Shown here piece after piece: positions 23,168 through 32,035 of a stretch of 32,223 bases of DNA. The notes beneath the pieces are model-generated. The model made no database searches. It was not told the DNA's origin and saw nothing but the letters and a program-made list of their open reading frames with translations. Each line of letters opens with the position of its first letter. Positions within the stretch are counted from its first letter, which is position 1. The stretch covers positions 1 through 32,223 of the forward strand of contig CAZWJC010000044.1 in the NCBI GenBank assembly GCA_964634255.1. Reading direction: 5' to 3'. The position numbers were made by a program, and so were the translations under genes. The stretch comes from MWDV01 sp964634255 (lineage in GTDB: Bacteria; Verrucomicrobiota; Verrucomicrobiia; Limisphaerales; MWDV01).

Positions 23168-24187
23168 ATGTCCAGCAAAACCGAGATTCTCCCAACGCAC
23201 ACGCCCGCGCTGTTCGAAGCGGCCGTGCGACAAGCGGCGGATGCCTTACGCGCCGGCGAGGTGGTGGCGTTGCCCACGGAAACCGTCTATGGCCTCGCGG
23301 CGAATGCCTGCGATCCGCAAGCAGTGGCCCGCATCTACGAGATCAAGGGCCGGCCCGCGCATAATCCGATTATTGTCCACGTAGCCAGCGTGGAGATGGC
23401 ATGTGGCTGCGTCATGGACTGGCCAGTGGTGGCGGGAAGGTTGGCGAAAGCCTTCTGGCCTGGTCCGCTTACGCTGGTGTTACCGAAGTCGGCGTGCATC
23501 CCAGATATCGTCACGGCAGGAGGGCCGACGGTGGGCGTGCGCTGGCCAAGTCATCCGTTTATTCAAGCCGTGATCCGCGCGGGCGGCTTTCCCCTCGCCG
23601 CGCCCAGCGCGAATCTGTCGAACCAAATCTCGCCCACGAGTGCCGAGCACGTCCGGAGACAACTGGCGGGCCGGTTACGGCTGATCGCGGATGGCGGGCC
23701 GTCGCAGGTTGGAATTGAATCTACCGTGCTCGACCTGGCGAGCAAGCCGCCGCGGGTGCTCCGGCCGGGAATGATCCACGAAGAATCGCTGGCGGCCGCC
23801 GTTGGCGGTGTGCGAAGCACGAAGTCCGAAGCGCAAGCCTCCGGCGGCGTGCTGCGCAGTCCCGGGCAGCTGCTGAAACACTATGCGCCCAAGGCGAAAC
23901 TGAGGGTGCTACGTTGGCACGACTTGGTGGATCTCAGGTCGCAACTCGCCCAGCTCAAGATCGAACCGCGCACCACCTGGATTGTCGCGTACGACCGCAT
24001 TCCCGCGGGCGAAGGGTTCGCCGGGGTCAGCGTGATGCCGCACGATGCCGAGGCCTTTGCCCGGGCACTGTATGCCGAGTGGCATCGGTGCGACGAGGTC
24101 GGGGCGGGGTGCATCGTCATGGAAGCCCCACCGCATTCGGGTGAATGGGCGGGGATTGCGGACCGTCTGAAGAGAGCGGCGGCCTGA
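23168..24187 (+). CDS. Threonylcarbamoyl-AMP synthase, Sua5 type
   Basis: Makes threonylcarbamoyl-AMP from threonine, bicarbonate and ATP for the t6A37 modification of ANN-decoding tRNAs. 339 residues. The YrdC-like domain covers about 15-200 with LPTETVYGLA (35-44), YEIKGRP (57-63), WPGPLTLVLP (97-106), APSAN (145-149) and GIESTVLDL (182-190). A linker leads to the C-terminal Sua5 domain (about 225-338) starting near SPGQLLKHYAPKA, the usual linker sequence that closes over the active site. This makes it the long Sua5 form rather than the short TsaC. No ribosome site is clear; MSSK at 23168 fits the family start. It is 48 bases upstream of the TolC-family gene. Confidence 0.93.
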   Translation: MSSKTEILPTHTPALFEAAVRQAADALRAGEVVALPTETVYGLAANACDPQAVARIYEIKGRPAHNPIIVHVASVEMACGCVMDWPVVAGRLAKAFWPGPLTLVLPKSACIPDIVTAGGPTVGVRWPSHPFIQAVIRAGGFPLAAPSANLSNQISPTSAEHVRRQLAGRLRLIADGGPSQVGIESTVLDLASKPPRVLRPGMIHEESLAAAVGGVRSTKSEAQASGGVLRSPGQLLKHYAPKAKLRVLRWHDLVDLRSQLAQLKIEPRTTWIVAYDRIPAGEGFAGVSVMPHDAEAFARALYAEWHRCDEVGAGCIVMEAPPHSGEWAGIADRLKRAAA

Positions 24188-24235
24188 CGACGAGTGTTTG
24201 ACGACTGGCCGCGAATACCGCAAGCTGCGCACCCG

Positions 24236-25747
24236 ATGAGAATGTTACGTTTCACTTTCTGCGCCGTCACCCTCGCGCTGACGGTGTTGGCCCGTGCCGA
24301 ATCCCCGGAGACCCGCAACTGGTCTCTGCAGGATTGCATCAAGCAGGCGCTCGAGCACAACCTCGACCTGCGCATCGCCCGTTACAGCCCGGAGATCTCT
24401 CTGTACAACTTGAAAGGCTCGTACGGAGCTTACGACCCGACGCTCAGCGGCTCCATCCAGCATGACTACGACAAGGCGGGGGACCAGCTTTTCCAGGGCA
24501 GCTTCTGGGTGCCCGGACAGGAAACAGATACCGATTCCGTGCGGAGTGGCTTGAACGGCCTGTTGCCGTGGGGCACCACGTACGGGGTGAATTTCAGCGC
24601 CTCGGACACAGACGGCCAACGCTACACCACCGACAGCACGAACGTCTTTTCCGTGCCGTATTCCTCCAGCGGCGGTTCTGTGATCATGAGCGTGACCCAA
24701 CCGCTGTTGAAAGATTTCTGGTACAACCCGACACGCCTTTCGATCCAAATCCGCAAGAACGAGCTCAAGCAATCGGAACTCGGCCTGCGCAAAACGATCA
24801 TGGACACAGTGGCGCGGGTGGAGGAGGCCTATTACGCGCTCAAGGCGGGTTACGAGCGAGTTAAGGTTCAGGAAGGCGCCCTGGAGCTGGCGCAACGGCT
24901 TCTCTCGGAAAACAAGAAGCGTGTCGAAGTTGGTGCCCTGGCACCGTTGGACGAGAAGCAGTCCGAGGCCCAGGTGGCGACGAGTCAGGCGGACTTGCTG
25001 GCGGCCCGGCGCGATGTGGCCCTACTCGAAAACACACTGATCGCCCTGATGACCGATGATTTCGCCAGTTGGGCCAACGCGAAGCTTGAGCCCTCGGAAC
25101 CTCTCAAGGCGGAGCGGCAATTGTTCAACGTTCAGGACAGTTGGGGCAAGGCGCTAACGCAACGACCCGACTTCCTGGCGCAACAGATCTCTCTAGAGAG
25201 CTCCGGCATTTCGGTGAAGATCAACCGCAACGGGCTGTATCCGCAGGTGGATGTGAAAGGTGGCGGTGGTTACTCCGGTTCGACGGCGGAGATGAGCGGC
25301 GTGCTGGGGGACATCAAACATCGGGATGAGCCGTCGTGGTACGTCGGCGGCGTACTCAGCTATCCGCTGGGCAACCGCTCGGCGCGTTACGCCTACAAGG
25401 CCAGCAAAGCTAGCCACGAGGCCGCCCAGCTCTCGCTGAAACAGGCGGAACAAGCCATCATGATCGAGGTGGACAATGCCATCAAGAATGCCCAAGCCAG
25501 CTTTGAGCGCGTGGACGCCACCCGGAAAGCCCGGGAGTATGCCGAGGCGGCGTTGGCGGCTGAACAGAAGAAGCTCGAAAGCGGCAAGAGCACCAGCTTC
25601 GTCGTATTGCAGCTCCAGAAAGACCTGACGGACGCACGGTCCACGGAAATCAGCGCGTTGACCTCCTATAATATCTCCCTGGCGGCACTGGCCAACCGCG
25701 AGGGCTCCATCCTGGAACGCAATCGCATTGACCTGGAAGTGAAGTAG
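24236..25747 (+). CDS. TolC-family outer-membrane protein
   Basis: About 503 residues, probably forming a trimeric outer-membrane and periplasmic channel for efflux or type I secretion. A signal peptide is seen (hydrophobic LRFTFCAVTLALTVLARA, cleavage near residue 21). The mature start WSLQDCIKQALEHNLDLRIARY is the typical first TolC helix. Two OEP halves follow, with long coiled-coil helices (about 190-285 and 390-480), including VARVEEAYYALKAGYERVKVQEGALELAQ, and beta-strand regions rich in Gly/Ser (SVIMSVTQPLLKDFW; KGGGGYSGS). No RND or ABC partner is in the window, so its substrate is unknown. Start ATG 24236 or 24242; both fit. Confidence 0.9.
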   Translation: MRMLRFTFCAVTLALTVLARAESPETRNWSLQDCIKQALEHNLDLRIARYSPEISLYNLKGSYGAYDPTLSGSIQHDYDKAGDQLFQGSFWVPGQETDTDSVRSGLNGLLPWGTTYGVNFSASDTDGQRYTTDSTNVFSVPYSSSGGSVIMSVTQPLLKDFWYNPTRLSIQIRKNELKQSELGLRKTIMDTVARVEEAYYALKAGYERVKVQEGALELAQRLLSENKKRVEVGALAPLDEKQSEAQVATSQADLLAARRDVALLENTLIALMTDDFASWANAKLEPSEPLKAERQLFNVQDSWGKALTQRPDFLAQQISLESSGISVKINRNGLYPQVDVKGGGGYSGSTAEMSGVLGDIKHRDEPSWYVGGVLSYPLGNRSARYAYKASKASHEAAQLSLKQAEQAIMIEVDNAIKNAQASFERVDATRKAREYAEAALAAEQKKLESGKSTSFVVLQLQKDLTDARSTEISALTSYNISLAALANREGSILERNRIDLEVK

Positions 25748-25754
25748 CCTCCGG

Positions 25755-25840
25755 CTATTTCCCAGCATCCAGCAACCATTGCCAATCCCCGACCAGTTCG
25801 CCGAGCATCGGCAGCAGGTCGGGGTTTTTAGAGCGTACTG
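25755..25840 (-). pseudogene. C-terminal gene fragment
   Basis: On the minus strand an open stretch reads NPDLLPMLGELVGDWQWLLDAGK followed by a stop at 25755-25757, like a real protein C-terminus, but upstream the frame soon loses any protein character. It looks like the tail of a lost gene. No family recognised. Confidence 0.3.
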
Positions 25841-25892
25841 CAAAAAGAATGTCAGAAAGGCCTTGTACTTTTACTTTTAACGGTACCGTACA

Positions 25893-26110
25893 CAGTTTGG
25901 GCTGTGGGACGGCCCCGGCTGCAACTCAATCGCGAGAACGCTACGCTCGAAGAAATCGAGCGCACGATGGATTGCACGCCGTCGAAAAAGGTTTTCATCC
26001 GCTTGCAGGCACTGACCATGGCGGGCGTCAAGTGGCAGTCGTCTGGACGCCGGCTTGCTCTTTCGAGCCGACCCCCAGAGCTGTTCGCCCCCTGCCGCGG
26101 CAGGTTCGAG
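25893..26110 (+). pseudogene. Degenerate transposase N-terminus (IS630-like HTH)
   Basis: The frame from 25904 begins MGRPRLQLNRENATLEEIER and continues CTPSKKVFIRLQALTMAGVKW, which resembles the helix-turn-helix start of IS630-type transposases. A one-base shift near 26028 is needed to continue into VAVVWTPACSFEP, where the family has a second HTH with a similar spacing. No catalytic DDE part follows and no terminal repeats were found. It is a dead remnant. Confidence 0.4.
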
Positions 26111-26469
26111 TTGAGAATGAATGTTGCCGCGCCCAAGAAACCGTAGGAATAATTCAGATGGCTGCCCGGCCGGAGACTATCACCGTCCGCACTGCCAATC
26201 CGCCTCTAGGCGAAGCACAAGCGGTTGGTACCGATGAGCGAAAAGGCTCTGCAATGACGGCGGTTGCCGGTGCAACTCCGCAACGGTCCGCGGCAGCTAG
26301 TTGAATCTCCACGATGCGTTCCCTGCGCGTGTTCTGGGGACAAGGAACGCGTTTCATTGCCGGCGGTATCAGGACCGTGGACATGGGGCTACGATGCCCG
26401 GCAGACGCTCCTGGAAGCCCTTGGAACCGCGTTCGCGGGTGCCGTGGCGAAACACGCTGGTTGCTGTGA
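26111..26469. other. Non-coding stretch between gene remnants
   Basis: About 360 bp with no supportable gene on either strand. Frames are short and lack protein-like composition. Part of the gene-debris zone between the TolC-family gene and tRNA-Tyr. Confidence 0.45.
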
Positions 26470-26513
26470 TTGCTTTCTGATTGCTTTCTGATTGCTTTCT
26501 GATTGCTTTCTGA
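26470..26513. repeat. Tandem repeat, four perfect 11-bp copies
   Basis: TTGCTTTCTGA repeated four times without interruption; the nine bases just before (ttgctgtga) look like a fifth, degenerate copy. The unit is A/T-rich against a GC-rich background and contains a TGA in one frame. It lies in a gene-free zone. Confidence 0.9.
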
Positions 26514-26639
26514 GCATCGCTCCTGACCGGCAGGCAAGAGACACAAAACGCCAGCAAAGGCAGTCACTCAGGAATGGGCACACGCAAGAAATCCCTGTAA
26601 ACATTGGATTCAACGCGTGTTTTGATTGAGGGAGAAGGG

Positions 26640-26725
26640 TGGTGGTGGGAACAGGATTCGAACCTGTGTAGGCGTAAGCCAGCAGATTTACAGTCTGCCC
26701 TCGTTGGCCGCTTGAGTATCCCACC
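26640..26725 (-). tRNA. tRNA-Tyr (GUA)
   Basis: On the minus strand the molecule begins GGTGGGATACTCAAGCGG and ends with TCCCACC, the discriminator A and an encoded CCA. The 7-bp acceptor stem is perfect. The anticodon loop ACTGTAAATC carries GTA at 26689-26691, reading Tyr codons. A long variable arm (CTGGCTTACGCC region) fits a class II tRNA, as expected for bacterial tRNA-Tyr. The T-arm contains GGTTCGAATCC. 86 nt with CCA. Confidence 0.97.
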
Positions 26726-26739
26726 AAACGCGGGCGCAC

Positions 26740-26768
26740 AGTAAGCCACGCGAAGTTCATTTTGTCAA
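26740..26768 (-). promoter_or_regulatory. Likely sigma-70-type promoter of tRNA-Tyr
   Basis: A perfect TTGACA (26768-26763) is followed after 17 bases by CTTACT (26745-26740), a weak -10 match. Transcription would start a few bases before the tRNA 5' end at 26725. The spacing is ideal; the -10 is poor. Confidence 0.45.
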
Positions 26769-26769
26769 C

Positions 26770-27365
26770 CCGCAGAACCCCGGACATTCCCAGTTTTCTC
26801 GGCCGAAGGGGAAGAGGCGTTGTCGGGGCACTGGAATCGGGGCGGAAGCGGGATGACACAGGCGGCAGACTTGCCCCAGACGCGAGAGCAACATCGCGAC
26901 GCCATCGGCCAAGGCGTAGTAGTGGAACTCAGGCACGCCGAAGAACCGTTTGGCGGCGCGGTAGACCTGCCAACGTGTGTGGGCAACGGTTCTTCGCGAT
27001 GCCGGCGCACCAGCGGCGCGAGGATGAGGGACAGCACCGAAGTGGCGTAGCTGCTCAGCAGCGCCGCTGAGCAACTGCAGGCCCAGCAGGAACCGTTTTT
27101 GGCGAGCGCCCGTTCGAGGCTTGGAACCCACTCAGCATCAGGACAACCAACGCAGCAGCGGACGCTGCGAACAACGGCAGCCAAAACCGGCACGACACCG
27201 CCAACCGCTCCAGCACCCATCCCACGCCAGCGGCATGAGCAACAGGAAGAAACAGCGGTTCGCGTTCACCGGGCCCGTCTCTCTGTGATTCAGGCGACGA
27301 CGTCCAGTGCTGCGTGCCGAAAAACCCGTTTGGCGCGCTTCTGGACTGGCTGGATTATTCGGAGC
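26770..27365 (-). pseudogene. Probable decayed membrane-protein sequence
   Basis: Protein-like stretches appear in different minus-strand frames: a hydrophobic segment near 27185-27145 (LPLFAASAAALVVLMLSG), another near 27050-27010 (LLSSYATSVLSLILAPL) and a helix-like KRFFGVPEFHYYALADGVA near 26950-26900. They are broken by stops and shifts. No intact gene or family is supportable. It lies between the multidomain protein gene and the tRNA. Confidence 0.3.
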
Positions 27366-27370
27366 TCGAG

Positions 27371-30300
27371 TCAGTCGCCCCCCACGTCTCGCACCTCAAC
27401 TTGCGTGCGTTGTCCCGGTTTGAGCGAGACATTGTGGAACTCGATCCACTGGTAGGGCCGGCGTTGCAGATGCAGTTTGGCGCCACCGATGGCTTCCGTG
27501 CTGAATGTGGCAGAATACTGGAACGAGTGATTCACCCCCATTCGCGGCCCGACGCGGATCGGCGCAATCTCGCCGCGCGCACCGAGCGCAATCAAACGTG
27601 TCTGCCAGCCTTTCGTCTCCTGATAGCTGCAAACCACGGAGGTTTCGCGGTCGCCGGGGATGACCGTGCGCATGATCGTCCCTTCGCTGCCGGTAGAGTT
27701 CCCAGTGGAAAAGTCCCATTTCATGAGGGTTGCCCACGGCCCGGCTGCAACCCCGACCCGGAAACTCGTCTTGGCGAGTCCAGGTTCGCAACTCAAGATC
27801 TGATGGAAAACGGTATCGGCCACTCGCGGAGCTTCCCAACACCCGCAGAGGCCCGCCGGAATCGCCCCAACTCCGGGGATGCTATCCAGTATGGTGTCGG
27901 GCAGACCGTTTGTCTGTTCGCCGACGCGGAACGTGAGCTCGTACAAATCTCGGTCGGGCTCATTTGCGGAACCAGGGAGGCTGCGGATCGCCTCGCTCAT
28001 CGCCGAACCGTCGGGTTGCCACCAGGCGCGATTAGTTGCGTCGGGTTGGAATCGTGAGATCGCATACAACTCCACAGTCGTTCCCGACACGCGGGCCAAG
28101 AATGGTGCTTGAGCGAGCATTCGTACCGCTTGTTCTGTCTGCACAGACGCGGTCACGGGATCCGCAGGTCCAACCAACTCCAGAAAGCCTTGGAACGGCT
28201 CACCGGCCCTGTTGGTGACCGAGAACAGCAGCTTGGGCTCGCCGAGGACAACGGAGATCGGCCCTTGGTCCTGCAACGTCTGAAGCTGCACCTCCAACGT
28301 CGCGTCTTTGGCCGCCAGTTCAACTGTTGTGGGAAGCTTCGGTGGAATGGCCCGAGGTTGTGGTGGCGGTTCACCCGGCTTCGCGGGCTCAAGCTTGGGC
28401 AGGGCGGGGCGGGAAGCATCCATCCAACTGCTGTGGTATTGAAATGGGCCCGCGGGCGTGTGCGTGTTCACGATTCCCCGGTTCGCGGTCGCTCGCAGCG
28501 CATAGCCGTCCGGAACGTCCGCCGAGTAGTCAATGCTGGGAAAGCGTGCGACGAAATGGCGAACGCGGACGATGGCCTGTGGTTTGCCGCCGGGTTGAGC
28601 GATGTCCTCTGCCGATGGCACGGCGCGATTGAACTCGATCAACCCCGTCATGACGCCGCCGGACTTGTTGGTCACCGCGAACAGCATCAGTGGTTCGCCA
28701 GCCATCAGCGTGAGTGGGCGCTCACAAAAACTGTCCCTGATTTGAGCCGACGCGGCCTCGGCCTCATCGTTGCCAAAACCCTGTCCCAACATGCCGCCGA
28801 GATACCAGATGAGTGCCACGGACGTCCGCACGCTGTCAGGCTGCCAGTGGGTAAATAGCGTCGTGCGGGTATCGCGAATCTCGCCGTCGCTGCCCTTCAC
28901 CAACGCTGAGAGGGCTTCTCCGGGTTGAATCGTGGAGTCCGTCCACACGGTCACGGTTCGTGTTTCTTCCGATGTGCCCACCATTTGATTCGTCGCCCGC
29001 GTCAACACGATGGTCTTGGCTGCAACAGTGTTCGTCACGCTCCGGACGACCGGGGCCGGCGTGGGTCGACCGGGGGGCCGGCGATTCAGCGCATCCAACA
29101 GCCGCTTCGATTCGGCATCGCTCATCCGACCGGTGATGTTGACGAATCCACTGGTGATCGGGGTGACGATCTTCGTCCACATTAGGACGCGGCCGCGCCA
29201 GACAATCGCCAGCCGGCGATTGACATTGGCCGTGGTCAACTCCTCCAGCCGCCTCGCTCCAGCTTCGGTCAGGCGGAGGGCAAGCGTCTTCTGCTCCGGC
29301 TGGTTGGCGACGAACTCTGCATTCAGGACGGCGGACTCGTCGAGTATCAATTCCTCCGCCAGCCGCAACTTCCATTTGCCCGCAGTGTCGCTCGCGTCCG
29401 GCTGCCACTCGGCGGGAGCGTTGGTGTCGCCGTCGTCAGCCACCCAGCGAAATTCCAAACCGCCGTAGAGCACGGCGAGGCGGTTTGAGCTCTGGCGTTT
29501 CACCAAAACACCTGCTTGCTCCCGCATCGCGTCCTCCAACTGTGCGATGGCCTCCGACCGCGTGAGCGCGGTGAGGTTCGTGTAGCCGATGGTGGCTGCC
29601 GATTTCCTCACGCGCGCTTCGACGTCCAGTTCGCAGCGGGCCAGCGTGGCGTAGATGTCGAGCACTTGCGAGACGCCTAATCCCCAGAACGAGATGCTCC
29701 CCGCCACGAGTGTTTCTGTGGCTGGGGAATGGCGGGTTTGATCGGGAGAGACATTACCGTTCTGCACCAGCTTGTAGCGGAGCTTCACGCCGCGTGGGTT
29801 CTCGGTGTAGCCGATGATTTGCAGGAGACCATAGTTGCCCGAGCGAGTACGAAATGCGTACGTCCGGCCCATCGAATTGGTCGTGCCCAGAACAATCCTC
29901 GGATGGTGATTGGTGAGAACCCAGCCGGCTTCCTGCCACAGTTGGCTGGCATTCATCTTGTCCCAGCTAATCGCCCGCGCTGATTGGCCGCCTGACGACG
30001 TTGTTCTTGGAACGGAAACCGCCAGCTCGGGCAACACATGCAGGCCCAGATTGAATCCCATAAGTTCGATGACTTTGGCCGGTGAATACTCATTGGTGAA
30101 GAAACCAAGCTCCACTCCGCTTTCCATCGTCCAGTCTATGAACTTCCCCTCAAGTAGTTCCCACTGTCCTAAGACTCGGTGAGAATGCTTCATGCCAGTG
30201 TCTAGGTCGAGGAACTCAGCCTGTGAGGCTGTAGAGACCAACACCTGTTCGATCACCGGGCCGAATTGGAGCGCGTCCGTGCGGTTGGTGGACTGCAACC

Positions 30301-31780
30301 GGAAATCGAACTCCCGTCGGGCGTAACCAGCGACGCGGGTTTGGGAAAGACCGACCGACTCCTCTCGGTATCCGGGCGCAGAGATGTTGAACACCAATTC
30401 CACCCCATGTCGGACACCATTTCGCCAATACAGCAGGTCGGCATCGTGCGGCCACTTCAGTTTGTACCGGCCGTCGGAATCCGTCTTCGCCTCGTTTAGG
30501 ACTTCGCTTTCACCACTGCGCATCACACCAATGGTCGCCTGCGGCAGTGGCTCGCCCGAGACGGCATCCGTGATGCGGCCGGTCATGACGTAATTCGGAT
30601 GCTTGGGTGCAGCGAGCCAAACCAGGAAACCGGCAAGGAGCAAAAGGCCACCCCCCACCAGCATAACCAGTCGCCAAATGCACGGCTGCCTTGACGGCTT
30701 GGGTTGTGTGAGCAAGCACTGTCCGCGGCTCCAGGAAATCAATCCAGCGAATACGGCCACGAGGCCACCAAACACCACGCCGCCCAGGATGCCTAACACG
30801 ATGTTCAGCGGCCGGTTTGGACGGCTGGGGCGCAACGGCGCAGTCGCCTGCTCCACCAACCTCACCCGATAGAGTTTCGGCTCGCCCGCGACGACCAGCC
30901 CATTGACGGGCTTTGGCCTCGGGTTCTTGGTGTGGCTGGCAACGGCCTTGGCGTGCCAGTCAATGAAGCTCATGGCGATCGCGTTGGCGAGCTGGGCAGC
31001 CGCTTCCGGGTTTTCATCGAAGCACCGGATTGAGATGATGCGTCTGGCCACAGAAACCACCATCCGCCTCTTGAGCAGCTCCAGAGTTGTGGAGGTCTGG
31101 AGCGGACTCCCGCCGCCGTAACGTCGCCTCCATTCCAGGTTGAGATTCAGGTTGGTGACCACCTTGCCCAGAATGAAACCGGACTGAATCATGAGCACCT
31201 CGCCGCTCATTTCCTCGTCATCAATCTCAGAGGCTGCCGCCGAGGTAGCACTGCTGTCCGCCGGCACCAGGCGCTGCAGAATAACACTGGATTGCGCTGC
31301 GTAAGATTCCGGCAGCATGAAGGTGACGACACTTACTACCGCCACGACCAGAAGCCAGACCGCGAATCCGGCCACCAGCGCCCGCCGAATGATCCGCCGC
31401 CAATTGATCGTTGCAGCCGGAAGAACGTGGGCCTGGGCTTGCTCGGACTTCGGGTCTCGAACTTCGACTTTTCCGGCGTCCGCCGAGATCGTCTCCACCT
31501 GCGTCTTGAACACGCTCGCCTGCTGGTAGCGCCGCTCGGGGTTCTTCTCCAACGCCCGCAAGACAACTTCATCCAGACGCACGTCAATCTGAACCTTGCG
31601 GGAGGGCGGCTGAAGCTCCTTGCCGGGCAGTTCACCCGTGAGCATCTCGTAGAAGACGACGCCCAGCGAATAGATGTCCGCGCGGTGATCCACCTCGCTG
31701 GGCTTCTCTGCCTGCTCGGGCGACATGTATTTGGGCGTGCCGAGGACCTGATTCTGCGTGAGCTGCTCCCCAGAAAAACC
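27371..31780 (-). CDS. Multidomain Ser/Thr kinase-type membrane protein (5'-truncated)
   Basis: More than 1450 residues remain. Numbering from the Met of MSPEQ: residues 1-80 are the kinase C-lobe, starting in the activation segment (preceded by LTQNQVLGTPKY) with RADIYSLGVVFYEMLTGELP and RALEKNPERRYQ. A membrane helix follows at 114-137, then a Wzz-like chain-length-determinant region (about 138-332) ending in PSRPNRPLNIVLGILGG and a second helix, and a third helix at 351-373. A carboxypeptidase-regulatory-like beta domain (about 379-470), a secretin-N-like segment (VLDIYATLARCELD, about 684-745) and a SecD-P1-head-like segment (about 792-880) follow. The C-terminal 500 residues are unassigned. 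The kinase N-lobe, HRD and DFG motifs are missing because unrelated DNA begins near 31775; in this frame a TGA occurs at 31798-31796. Confidence 0.85.
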   Translation of the reverse strand, partial: GFSGEQLTQNQVLGTPKYMSPEQAEKPSEVDHRADIYSLGVVFYEMLTGELPGKELQPPSRKVQIDVRLDEVVLRALEKNPERRYQQASVFKTQVETISADAGKVEVRDPKSEQAQAHVLPAATINWRRIIRRALVAGFAVWLLVVAVVSVVTFMLPESYAAQSSVILQRLVPADSSATSAAASEIDDEEMSGEVLMIQSGFILGKVVTNLNLNLEWRRRYGGGSPLQTSTTLELLKRRMVVSVARRIISIRCFDENPEAAAQLANAIAMSFIDWHAKAVASHTKNPRPKPVNGLVVAGEPKLYRVRLVEQATAPLRPSRPNRPLNIVLGILGGVVFGGLVAVFAGLISWSRGQCLLTQPKPSRQPCIWRLVMLVGGGLLLLAGFLVWLAAPKHPNYVMTGRITDAVSGEPLPQATIGVMRSGESEVLNEAKTDSDGRYKLKWPHDADLLYWRNGVRHGVELVFNISAPGYREESVGLSQTRVAGYARREFDFRLQSTNRTDALQFGPVIEQVLVSTASQAEFLDLDTGMKHSHRVLGQWELLEGKFIDWTMESGVELGFFTNEYSPAKVIELMGFNLGLHVLPELAVSVPRTTSSGGQSARAISWDKMNASQLWQEAGWVLTNHHPRIVLGTTNSMGRTYAFRTRSGNYGLLQIIGYTENPRGVKLRYKLVQNGNVSPDQTRHSPATETLVAGSISFWGLGVSQVLDIYATLARCELDVEARVRKSAATIGYTNLTALTRSEAIAQLEDAMREQAGVLVKRQSSNRLAVLYGGLEFRWVADDGDTNAPAEWQPDASDTAGKWKLRLAEELILDESAVLNAEFVANQPEQKTLALRLTEAGARRLEELTTANVNRRLAIVWRGRVLMWTKIVTPITSGFVNITGRMSDAESKRLLDALNRRPPGRPTPAPVVRSVTNTVAAKTIVLTRATNQMVGTSEETRTVTVWTDSTIQPGEALSALVKGSDGEIRDTRTTLFTHWQPDSVRTSVALIWYLGGMLGQGFGNDEAEAASAQIRDSFCERPLTLMAGEPLMLFAVTNKSGGVMTGLIEFNRAVPSAEDIAQPGGKPQAIVRVRHFVARFPSIDYSADVPDGYALRATANRGIVNTHTPAGPFQYHSSWMDASRPALPKLEPAKPGEPPPQPRAIPPKLPTTVELAAKDATLEVQLQTLQDQGPISVVLGEPKLLFSVTNRAGEPFQGFLELVGPADPVTASVQTEQAVRMLAQAPFLARVSGTTVELYAISRFQPDATNRAWWQPDGSAMSEAIRSLPGSANEPDRDLYELTFRVGEQTNGLPDTILDSIPGVGAIPAGLCGCWEAPRVADTVFHQILSCEPGLAKTSFRVGVAAGPWATLMKWDFSTGNSTGSEGTIMRTVIPGDRETSVVCSYQETKGWQTRLIALGARGEIAPIRVGPRMGVNHSFQYSATFSTEAIGGAKLHLQRRPYQWIEFHNVSLKPGQRTQVEVRDVGGD

Positions 31781-32032
31781 GCACCCAGGGCATCGTCAAG
31801 GGCGAGGGGCCGACGAAAGAGCTCACCCTGCAGTACGTGCCCCAGGGCGCGCCCGTGGAGGAAGGCGAGGTGCTGGTCACCTCGGGGCTGGAGGAAATTT
31901 TCCCCAAGGGGCTGCCCGTGGCCAAGGTGACCTCGGTGGGGCGCTCGGGCTCGTCGCTGTTCCAGCTCATCCATGCCGCGCCGCTTTTCACGCCGCGCCA
32001 GCTTGAGGAAGTGGCTTTGCTGTTCAAGGCCA
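31774..32032 (+). pseudogene. mreC: Internal fragment of mreC (rod-shape protein)
   Basis: An open plus-strand stretch reads NRTQGIVKGEGPTKELTL, then QYVPQGAPVEEGEVLVTSG, LEEIFPKGLPVAKV and ends near LEEVALLF. This is the central and C-terminal beta-rich part of MreC, where VTSGL followed by IFPKGLPVG is diagnostic. There is no start, signal or membrane helix; a TGA precedes it at 31759. It is an internal piece without its own gene ends and is joined directly to kinase and dnaE sequence. Confidence 0.78.
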
Positions 32033-32035
32033 CGG

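Noticed and set aside
26470..26513. CRISPR array
   Set aside because: The units are only 11 bp, directly adjacent without spacers, and no cas gene is present.
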